Assembly (NCBI GenBank): GCA_037147235.1 | Contig: JBAWVO010000320.1 | Coordinates: forward strand, 1-7,312 | Length of the DNA stretch: 7,312 nucleotides | Direction of reading: 5' to 3' | Origin: JANXQG01 sp037147235 | GTDB taxonomy: Bacteria > Planctomycetota > Planctomycetia > Pirellulales > Thermoguttaceae | Shown: piece by piece, positions 1-5,116 of the stretch | Numbering within the stretch: the stretch's first letter is position 1 | How the letters are laid out: each line of letters starts with the position of its first letter | Notes under the pieces: model-generated | Told to the model about the DNA's origin: nothing | The model's database searches: none | The model's input: the letters and a program-made list of their open reading frames with translations, nothing else | Position numbers and translations under genes: made by a program

Positions 1-24
1 TCCGTGGTTTGTTTATTTCTTCCC

Positions 25-201
25 TATTTTTCTGTCCCTCATTTTTCTGTCGAAAGTCTTTCCTGTTTTTCTCTGTGGTCTCTGTGTTCTCTGGGACTAA
101 AATAGTGGCGGAGAGGGACGGGGGGGGGGAACCACGAAAGGGACGAAAAACACGAAAAGGGAGGAGGAAATTAGACAGAAAAATAAAGGGACAGAAAAAT
201 A
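25..201. repeat. Long imperfect inverted repeat in a skewed intergenic tract
   Basis: The pyrimidine-rich left arm (25-51) and the purine-rich right arm (174-201) are reverse complements except for about two positions. Each arm contains two copies of a TTTTTCTGTC-like unit joined by CCT. The first bases (CGTGGTT, 3-9) also pair with AACCACG at 130-136, so most of 1-201 can fold back on itself. A run of ten G lies at 120-129. Similar 'CTCTGTGGTCTCTGTG' and 'CCACGAAGGGACGAA' texts are common intergenic repeats in planctomycetes and related phyla, as far as I recall. A 100-codon plus-strand frame through here is very rich in K, R, G and E and looks like translated repeat, not a gene. The function is unknown. 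Confidence 0.7.
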
Positions 202-278
202 AAAGAAAGGGAGAAAGGGAGAGAGGGAGCGGTTTAGGCTGGCCGCTTGCGGTTTCGCGATTTATCGATTTTAATTAT

Positions 279-340
279 CCGCGAAAGAGCGCAGGGAACG
301 CGAAAGAATAATCTTTTGCGCTCTTTGCGCTCTCTTGCGG
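279..340. repeat. 28-bp imperfect palindrome (GCGAAAGAGCGCA family)
   Basis: The arm at 279-306 starts CCGCGAAAGAGCGCA. It is complementary, with a few mismatches, to the arm at 313-340, which ends TGCGCTCTCTTGCGG; the loop is the six bases 307-312. The arms are built from 'GCGAAAGAGCGCA' type units that recur between genes in many planctomycete and verrucomicrobial genomes (recalled, not searched). It could form a strong cruciform or RNA hairpin, but there is no gene end next to it, so I do not call it a terminator. Confidence 0.7.
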
Positions 341-634
341 AAAAAAAGAAAAAGGTTTGGAGAGGGTTTTGCCGCGTGAACAGACGCATAGAACAGAAAA
401 GATGGAAATGACGCATGACGAATGTTCAGTAGAGGATGAGGGTGTTTAGTAACTTCTGGCAACCTCTGAAGTTGTGGCTTTGCCGCCAAGTGCCCCAGTT
501 TTTCTTGACATCCCCTGCTGCAACGTCCCCGATCCACGACCGTCATTGCCCTCGTCGGCCACGGTCCAGTTCCAACAGGCCGCCAATTCCGAGGCCGCCT
601 CCAAGGCCACCCGGGGCATTTACGGCATCGTGCC
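341..634. other. Intergenic stretch, no supported gene
   Basis: Nothing here resembles a known protein in any frame. The only structured item is the presumed original end of the neighbouring HzsA-related gene: a minus-strand TAA at 620-622, preceded by codons for M and P (623-628), just outside the inserted element. Immediately beyond it a minus-strand ATG (617-619) opens a 57-codon frame to 446-448. It has no recognisable motif and I do not annotate it as a gene. Confidence 0.5.
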
Positions 635-863
635 GGCCTTGATCATAACCTTGCCAACTGCTGTCACCGCTAGCTCGACGTAGGGTGCGTGGAGCACGGA
701 TGCCCGCGAAATGGTGCGTTACGCGAACCGGTCTATTCCAGGGTAGACGTTCTCGAAGTATTGAGTCCGTGCGCAACGCACCATTTCCCGGGTGTTGGTT
801 CGCTTCACGCACCCTACGGCCTGCCGTCACTGCTGGCAGTTGGCAAGGTTATGATCAAGGCCC
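635..863. mobile_element. MITE-like non-autonomous element with 26-bp TIRs and probable 8-bp TSD
   Basis: The first 26 bases (635-660, starting GGCCTTGATCATAACC) are repeated exactly in inverted orientation at 837-862. The 8-mer TCGTGCCG lies directly outside both ends (628-635 and 864-871), as expected for a target-site duplication; with 8 bp the element is 636-863, with 7 bp it starts at 635. The inside is a second, imperfect inverted repeat (680-817) of the GTAGGGTGCGT type. At about 228 bp it encodes no transposase, so it would have to be mobilised in trans. It has inserted two codons before the end of the HzsA-related gene. Each terminal repeat carries an outward-facing TATGAT that could act as a -10 box. 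I cannot assign the family; an 8-bp duplication is seen with several IS families. Confidence 0.8.
680..817. repeat. Nested GTAGGGTGCGT palindrome inside the element
   Basis: GTAGGGTGCGT at 680-690 is matched by ACGCACCCTAC at 807-817, and AAATGGTGCGTT (709-720) by AACGCACCATTT at 774-785. The two arms of roughly 50 bp are similar but not perfect. Submotifs (AGCACGG versus GCGAACC) appear swapped between the arms, as if two related units had recombined. Repeats reading TAGGGTGCGT...GGTGCGTTACGC are familiar from intergenic DNA of several phyla, so this core may be a separate repeat family nested between the terminal repeats. It carries the TAG (814-816) now used as stop by the HzsA-related gene. 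Confidence 0.7.
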
Positions 864-3294
864 TCGTGCCGATAGGATCCAGCGGGTTCACGTCAATCTC
901 CGGCCAGACGATTTCACCTCGCCGCTGTTCGGCGACTTTGGTATAGGCTCCTAGTTCATTGCCGTTGCAGTCCAGCCACAGGGTGATGCGCCGGAACTCG
1001 TCCGGAGTCAGGCTGACTTCGTAATGGGACTTTCCCAGATAGGTGAGCATGGGGGATGCCATGGCTCCAAACTTGCCGGGCACGGTGCGTGAACCGCTCC
1101 GCACGATGTCACCGTTCGAGAAGTTATCAAGGCTGAAAGGATAGTGGAACACATATTTCTCCAGGCTCGCGTGGCTCATATCCGGCCCCTTGCCCTCCTT
1201 GGCGTGACAGATAGCGCACTTTTGCCGCAGCACGGGCTTCGCCAGGGTGTGCCAGTTGAATGGCACCGCGCCGCTGGCAACCTCGGTTTGGATGGACGAA
1301 GGCCCCCGCTTAATGGCTATCGGTGTTTCGGACGGAATCCTCGGGCTCGAAGTTCGGGACTCGTGGCATCCGACGCAACTGAGTTTTTCGCCGGCGTGGA
1401 CATAGGTGGCTGACCGCATCGAGCGCACTGCCAAGCCGCGCTCGTCGAGCAGTTGGAAGAAGAATTCCTTGGCGGCCGGTGCCTTGAAGTACGCGCTGCC
1501 GTCTTTCTCCACCGGCACGACCCCCAACGGCATCCTAACTAGGCTTTCGCTGGCGTAGCCGATCTTCGGCTGGTTCATGACCGGCTGGAGTTGGGGGATG
1601 ATCTGGATCACCCGCAGCCATTTGATCTTCGTGCCGGCGGGCATCGTCCTATCGCCATCGTAAACATTGATCACGCTGATCGTCGCCTCGGAATGTTCCG
1701 CGCCCGCCCGTTCGCCCTGATAGGTGGCGGTAGGAATCACCGGCGGCTTTGGGCGTGCCTTGAGAGGGATCGGGTGAACGAGCTTGTCGGCACCCGCTGG
1801 TAGCGCGCTTTTCGGGCAGATCAGTTCCATGTTGCCGAATCGGTCGAGCAGGATGATGTCCTCACGGTAGTTGGCTAGATAGAAATTCTCGCTCAGCGGC
1901 CAAGCGGTGCCGTAGTCGCCTGCCGCATCGGGCCAGTCGCTTCGGTTGACCGTGATCCCCTTCACCTGGCTCATCGCGCCGTCATCCTGAATGTTCGGGT
2001 TGATTACGACCAACTCCCCGAACGAATGGGTGTGATGTCCGGCAGCCGTCGCCAGATACTTGTTGGAGCCAGGAATCGCCCGGATGTTCCACTCGCCGTT
2101 GGGTCTTGCCCGCCTGCCGTCGCGTTTATCCTTGTCTGCATAAGATAATGGCGACGGGTAGTTGCCGTGAGGTGAACGGGGATCACGGCCGTCCGGGTAG
2201 CAGGTCCAGATGTGATGAGCGACGCAATCGTCGCGGTCCACATAGTCCCAACGGGTATAGACGATCTTGCCGTCGTTGTCTACGCTGGGATTCCATTCGT
2301 TGGTCTCATGGTAGCTGATAGGGAGGATATCGGTGCCGTCGGACTTCATCGAACAGAGTGTGAAAGTCATCAGAGGTCGTGCGGCACTACAGCGGAGATA
2401 GCCGCCTCTTCGCTCTGATAAAAAAGCGATTCTTCCGTCAGGCAGCCAGCAGGGGTCGAAGTCGTTGAAGCTGCTGTTGGCGAGTGCCGGAGCATTGAAG
2501 TTGATGATTCCGTCTGTTAGCTGGGTGAGATCCGAGCCATCGACGTTGACTGTGAAAATGTGATAGGCCCTGTCGGTGATGTTGTTCCAGGCGAAGGCAA
2601 TCTTGCGGCCGTCAAACGAGAGATCCGGGCGTAGAAACGCGCCATTTACGAGTTTTTGACCTTGGAAGCGGCCGTTTTTCACCACGGATTTGTCGAGTAC
2701 GTTCACCATGCGTGGCAAGTCACCCTTGTAATCGCTCAGGATGAAGATGCCGCCGCCCGATCGGGCATTCCAGCCGACGTATTGGTCCACCATATGCACG
2801 TCTCCGCCGGGCCGGATATAGCCCATCACAAGCAGGTCGTCGAAGTCCAAGAGCGGATTTGATAGGGCGGCTTGACGGTTGATCTTGCGCAATCGTATAA
2901 AAAGCTCGTGAAGCTTGATGCTCTGAGAAGCGGTCCTGGCCAGTTCGGCATCTGCGGCGATCTTGCGTATCTCGGCTTCCAGCGGGGCTAGGCCGGGAAC
3001 CCGCAACGTCGTTATAAGATGGGTTAGCAGAGCACGTGTGCGGCGCAACTGCACGTCTACCGGATCCCTGTCTGTAGTCAGAATGAGAGCCTGTTCATCA
3101 AGGACGAATGGATTCTTGCCCGGTTCCTGGCGTGGCCCGTCCTTGATTCCACGCTCAAGTGAATGGTATTGGGTCTCCCAAAAAGCCGCCTGCTGCTTTT
3201 TCCAGATAGAACCAACGCCGATGACCGGGGCAGCATGCGTCATCGAGCACGGAATGAACTGCGCCACCAGAACTAATGGCAGAACCCATTTCAT
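814..3294 (-). CDS. HzsA-related exported diheme beta-propeller protein
   Basis: This 826-residue protein has a signal peptide (residues 1-22, cleavage near THA-AP). A helical N-terminal part follows, then propeller-like repeats at about 205-480 with WD40/TolB-like motifs (LSFDGRKIAFAW, LPDGRIAFLSERRGGYLR, NEWNPSVDNDGKIVYTRWDY). The C-terminal region has two c-type haem sites, CVGCH (640-644) and CAICH (693-697). This order matches the family named for the hydrazine synthase alpha subunit, which is widespread in planctomycetes and verrucomicrobia that do not perform anammox; their substrate is unknown, so hydrazine synthesis should not be inferred. The ATG at 3292-3294 is preceded by AAGGAAA about 9 bases upstream, a plausible ribosome site. 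Residues 811-826 (RALIITLPTASSDGRP) are translated from the inserted element; without it the protein would end G-T-M-P at 812 residues. The rest of the frame is intact. The periplasmic location is inferred from the signal peptide and haem sites. Confidence 0.9.
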   Translation of the reverse strand: MKWVLPLVLVAQFIPCSMTHAAPVIGVGSIWKKQQAAFWETQYHSLERGIKDGPRQEPGKNPFVLDEQALILTTDRDPVDVQLRRTRALLTHLITTLRVPGLAPLEAEIRKIAADAELARTASQSIKLHELFIRLRKINRQAALSNPLLDFDDLLVMGYIRPGGDVHMVDQYVGWNARSGGGIFILSDYKGDLPRMVNVLDKSVVKNGRFQGQKLVNGAFLRPDLSFDGRKIAFAWNNITDRAYHIFTVNVDGSDLTQLTDGIINFNAPALANSSFNDFDPCWLPDGRIAFLSERRGGYLRCSAARPLMTFTLCSMKSDGTDILPISYHETNEWNPSVDNDGKIVYTRWDYVDRDDCVAHHIWTCYPDGRDPRSPHGNYPSPLSYADKDKRDGRRARPNGEWNIRAIPGSNKYLATAAGHHTHSFGELVVINPNIQDDGAMSQVKGITVNRSDWPDAAGDYGTAWPLSENFYLANYREDIILLDRFGNMELICPKSALPAGADKLVHPIPLKARPKPPVIPTATYQGERAGAEHSEATISVINVYDGDRTMPAGTKIKWLRVIQIIPQLQPVMNQPKIGYASESLVRMPLGVVPVEKDGSAYFKAPAAKEFFFQLLDERGLAVRSMRSATYVHAGEKLSCVGCHESRTSSPRIPSETPIAIKRGPSSIQTEVASGAVPFNWHTLAKPVLRQKCAICHAKEGKGPDMSHASLEKYVFHYPFSLDNFSNGDIVRSGSRTVPGKFGAMASPMLTYLGKSHYEVSLTPDEFRRITLWLDCNGNELGAYTKVAEQRRGEIVWPEIDVNPLDPIGTRALIITLPTASSDGRP

Positions 3295-3363
3295 TTATTG
3301 CGTTTCCTTTTGAGGGCGGTGCTTGCAGGTGAAAGCGTCGTCCCTACCGCTTGCCGTGGCACC

Positions 3364-3392
3364 ATCTTACACCTCCCGATTTCAAAGCACAA
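3364..3392 (-). promoter_or_regulatory. Possible sigma-70-like promoter of the HzsA-related gene
   Basis: On the minus strand TTGTGC (3387-3392) and TAAGAT (3364-3369) are separated by 17 bases, about 70 bases upstream of the start codon. The matches to consensus are only partial (3/6 and 4/6). A better isolated -10-like hexamer, TATGAT (3407-3412), lies just upstream inside the solo terminal repeat but lacks a good -35. Either could drive the gene. This is a guess from spacing only. Confidence 0.2.
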
Positions 3393-3399
3393 GTTGTGT

Positions 3400-3425
3400 G
3401 GCCTTGATCATAACCTTGCCAACTG
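3400..3425 (+). repeat. Solo third copy of the element's 26-bp terminal repeat
   Basis: These 26 bases are identical to 635-660 and to the complement of 837-862. The outer (GGCC) end faces left, so a full element would extend to the right, but no partner arm and no GTAGGGTGCGT core is present in the window. Similarity to copy 1 stops two bases past the repeat, at 3427. It is therefore either a remnant of a second, truncated element or an independent repeat. It sits about 105 bases upstream of the HzsA-related start codon, so the gene lies between opposite-facing copies (837-862 and 3400-3425). Confidence 0.85.
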
Positions 3426-3689
3426 CTCGAAGAACCACCTCTGGGAGCACTACGCGGGTGTGCCTGCTGATATGGCGGAGGCGATGGGGGCTGCCCCGCG
3501 ACCACGACGAGTGAATTTCGCCTCGTATGCGGACATACCGACCCGTGTGCCGGCCCAGCCACTGAGCGTGTCCGTCACCCCGTCGATTGCCGTGACTGTT
3601 GCCGAGGGTGCTCGGCGGCATAATGCTCACCCAATTGGCTGCCTCAGAGGAAGAGTCAGGCGCGACTGTCAAATTGCTTGCGGGTCAAG
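3426..3689. other. Intergenic stretch without a recognisable gene
   Basis: Several short frames are open on both strands, but none shows a family motif, and the longest plus-strand frame (3298-4437) merely runs antisense through the 189-residue gene. The region follows the solo terminal repeat and precedes a hairpin. It may be decayed DNA, as the relics on its right suggest, but nothing in it can be named. Confidence 0.4.
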
Positions 3690-3716
3690 AAAAACCGCCA
3701 GTTTTCTGGCTTTTTT
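3690..3716. terminator. Small bidirectional intrinsic terminator
   Basis: GCCAG (3697-3701) and CTGGC (3706-3710) form a five-pair stem with a TTTT loop, followed by six T on the plus strand. On the minus strand the same stem is followed by GG and five T, and the flanking A and T tracts can extend the pairing. It lies about 230 bases beyond the stop of the minus-strand 189-residue gene and could end its transcript. The stem is short, so strength is uncertain. Confidence 0.45.
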
Positions 3717-3754
3717 ACGCCGGCCGAGCCGCTTGCGCGCGGAGGATGGGGTGA

Positions 3755-3941
3755 ACGACGCAGGTTACGTTCGCAATCCTCGACGTCGGCGGGCCGGTCT
3801 GCGCCTGGCCCGACTCCCTCGAATCGTATGTGCTGCTGGCCGAGGCCCTGGACTGCGATCTGCGCACGATCCGGCCGCGTCGCTAAGGAGGGCAAGATTC
3901 CCGCCTTTCGCATCAACGTGGAACAGTCGATTACAGGCACG
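3755..3941 (+). pseudogene. Frameshifted excisionase-type helix-turn-helix relic
   Basis: One frame reads YVLLAEALDCDLRTIR (3827-3874) and then runs into a stop at 3884-3886. The next frame reads RVAKEGKIPAFRIN from 3876. Dropping one base near 3875 joins them into a segment with the length and pattern of a MerR/excisionase-like HTH (HTH_17 type): an L-A-E-A start, a recognition helix around R-T-I-R-R, and the wing GKIPAFRI. The frame has an upstream stop at 3752-3754 and no good start codon, and the usual W-R-F-R tail after the wing is absent. It therefore looks like a broken fragment. Such domains occur in phage or integrative-element excisionases and in toxin-antitoxin or plasmid regulators; which kind this was cannot be told. 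It converges on the minus-strand gene ending at 3943. Confidence 0.55.
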
Positions 3942-3942
3942 A

Positions 3943-4512
3943 TCAGGCGGCAGAACGCAGTTTTTTCGCCGTGGAGGCGGAGGTGGCGATCATGCCGGTG
4001 TTCACACGCTCCCAGCAGATTCCCTCGCCGGTACCGTCGCCTCGGAAACGCAGGAGCTTATTCTCTTGGTTTCGATTCAACCAATCGATCGTGGCGTGCA
4101 AGCACTGTTTGCCAGCGACTTTTTCTTTGGGCGGAAGCGGGTCGTAGACATGGCTGGGCCAACCCTCCTCCTCAAACGCCGAAAGTACCCTGTCCTGATT
4201 CGGCGACGGACGCTTGTAGCGTTTGACGATTTGCTCGCCCAGAAAGAGGACGCGGCTTTCGGCATCCCACTGCGGCACAAGAGCCGTTTCGGTGGAAACA
4301 GACGCATCGGAATCGGCCACTCGGAGTATTGTTGGTCCCTTGTCCGCGATTACCGCCAAAGAAAGTCCAAAACCAGTCAGATGGAAACGAGTTTCTTTGC
4401 TATATGCATCGTGGGTGCCGGCGAGTGCCTCCGCTAACTGGATCAGCGCATCCCTCACCGCAGGGGATGGAAGTACCCCTGTTATGATCAGTTGTGGTTG
4501 CTGTTTAACCAT
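3943..4512 (-). CDS. Conserved planctomycete-type protein of unknown function
   Basis: This 189-residue soluble protein has no signal peptide or membrane segment. Residues 79-128 (VPQWDAESRVLFLGEQIVKR, then RPSPNQ, AFEEEGWP and DPLPP) and 138-168 (LHATIDWLNRNQ, then RFRGDGTGEGICWE) match a pattern I recall from many small hypothetical proteins of planctomycetes and verrucomicrobia. In those, a W-x-A-x-x-x-x-L-x-x-x-G-x-x-V-K-R segment leads into an NQ/EEEGWP/DPLPP block and ends at GTGEG-x-x-W-E. The layout resembles a winged-helix fold, but I know no demonstrated function. An in-frame TAA six bases upstream fixes the ATG at 4510-4512 as the earliest start; no clear ribosome site is visible. 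About 20 residues after the W-E end (residues 169-189) look like a non-conserved tail. Flanking relics suggest an accessory location. Confidence 0.75.
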   Translation of the reverse strand: MVKQQPQLIITGVLPSPAVRDALIQLAEALAGTHDAYSKETRFHLTGFGLSLAVIADKGPTILRVADSDASVSTETALVPQWDAESRVLFLGEQIVKRYKRPSPNQDRVLSAFEEEGWPSHVYDPLPPKEKVAGKQCLHATIDWLNRNQENKLLRFRGDGTGEGICWERVNTGMIATSASTAKKLRSAA

Positions 4513-4652
4513 ATTTTAACCAAACGCCGACAGATTTCTTCACCGGCACCGCTGCCGTCAGTACAACCGTCATTACCTATTTTGTCTGCTCGGTGGAGAT
4601 ATGTCAAGCGTCGGGCCAGGAAAATTGGGCTCTCCGCCGGGTTTGCGGATAA

Positions 4653-4723
4653 TTGTGGTGCGGGCGTCTCGCCTGCCCAAGATGTTGTGGTTGAACCAGA
4701 CAGGCGAGACGCCCGCACCACAA
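4653..4723. repeat. REP-like palindrome with 23-bp perfect arms
   Basis: The arms 4653-4675 (starting TTGTGGTGCGGGCGTCTCGC) and 4701-4723 are exact reverse complements around a 25-base loop. Pairing resumes outside with TCTCCGCC (4631-4638) against GGCGGAGA (4728-4735). The GCGGGCGTCTCGCC core, which in translation gives AGETPAP or GVSPAQ peptides in spurious ORFs, is a dispersed intergenic repeat that I recall from planctomycete and verrucomicrobial genomes. It may be spread by a REP-associated transposase encoded elsewhere. It lies between the PEP-CTERM relic and the 189-residue gene and could also stop transcription. Confidence 0.8.
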
Positions 4724-4753
4724 ACTTGGCGGAGAACCGAAAATTGCAAATCT

Positions 4754-5035
4754 TCAATCTACTATTTCCTCCGCCGCCACATACCGAACCCCACAGCCAG
4801 CTTCATTCACGACCGTGCCGCCGGTGTATTTGTTCGTGCCGCTGAGGGTATAACCACCACCCAAGCCGCCGCTGGAATTTAGAAGGGTGTATTTACCATT
4901 GGCAAGAGTACTCAGGGCATGAAAATCAAAGTTAACGATACCGCTCAGGGTCGAGGCCCCGATCAGCGTGATTTTGTCGTTCCACAGAATCCTTTCGGTT
5001 GTAGACTCTTCCGTTTTCACATGCGAGTGACGCAC
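4754..5035 (-). pseudogene. Decayed PEP-CTERM / beta-strand repeat protein fragment
   Basis: The 93-codon frame begins at a GTG, but its content is the tail of a larger surface protein. Residues 20-60 (DKITLIGASTLSG, then VNFDFHALSTLANGKYTLL) resemble residues 612-655 of the neighbouring fucosidase. YTLSGTNKYTGGTVVN (62-77) is an autotransporter-associated beta-strand motif. After about residue 78 the frame is wrong: the next frame reads KLAVGFGMWRRRRK and stops (TAG, 4762-4764), which is the end of a PEP-CTERM membrane helix with its basic tail. The missing V-P-E-P motif and helix start, plus the frame change, indicate an internal deletion. The 5' part is absent. It lies 82 bases after the fucosidase stop, in the same direction, so it may be the remains of a related gene. 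Confidence 0.7.
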
Positions 5036-5067
5036 TTTTCAACGGATCGAGCAAGTATTTGGGGGGA

Positions 5068-5082
5068 GTTCCAGCATGGAAC
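5068..5082 (-). terminator. Weak hairpin after the fucosidase-like gene
   Basis: On the minus strand GTTCCA and TGGAAC pair around a three-base loop, 35 to 49 bases beyond the stop codon. A run of six C follows where an intrinsic terminator would have T, so it may only stabilise the mRNA end. It is the only hairpin I see directly after this gene. Confidence 0.25.
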
Positions 5083-5116
5083 CGAAACCCTCATCACGCC
5101 CTATCGTAAACTGTGT

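Noticed and set aside
9..311. 100-codon plus-strand frame in the skewed tract
   Set aside because: It has extreme K/R/G/E content and coincides with inverted-repeat arms and a G10 run; it looks like translated repeat.
446..619. 57-codon minus-strand ORF starting right after the presumed original stop of the HzsA-related gene
   Set aside because: The TAAATG junction is suggestive of coupling, but the peptide has no recognisable motif and no good ribosome site, so it is not supported.
543..830. 95-codon minus-strand frame across the MITE-like element
   Set aside because: It is mostly translated repeat sequence (SWQGYDQG comes from the terminal repeat) and overlaps the end of the HzsA-related gene.
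635..3425. Composite transposon carrying the HzsA-related gene between repeat copies
   Set aside because: The copy at 3400-3425 faces the wrong way to be the right end of an element starting at 635, and the 8-bp duplication closes at 864-871, so the gene is not cargo.
3298..4437. 379-codon plus-strand open frame
   Set aside because: It runs antisense across the 189-residue gene and the relic region, is very rich in R and S, has no family motif, and does not share a frame with the HTH relic halves.
4653..4723. CRISPR-like repeat
   Set aside because: There are only two arms in inverted orientation, with no regularly spaced direct repeats.
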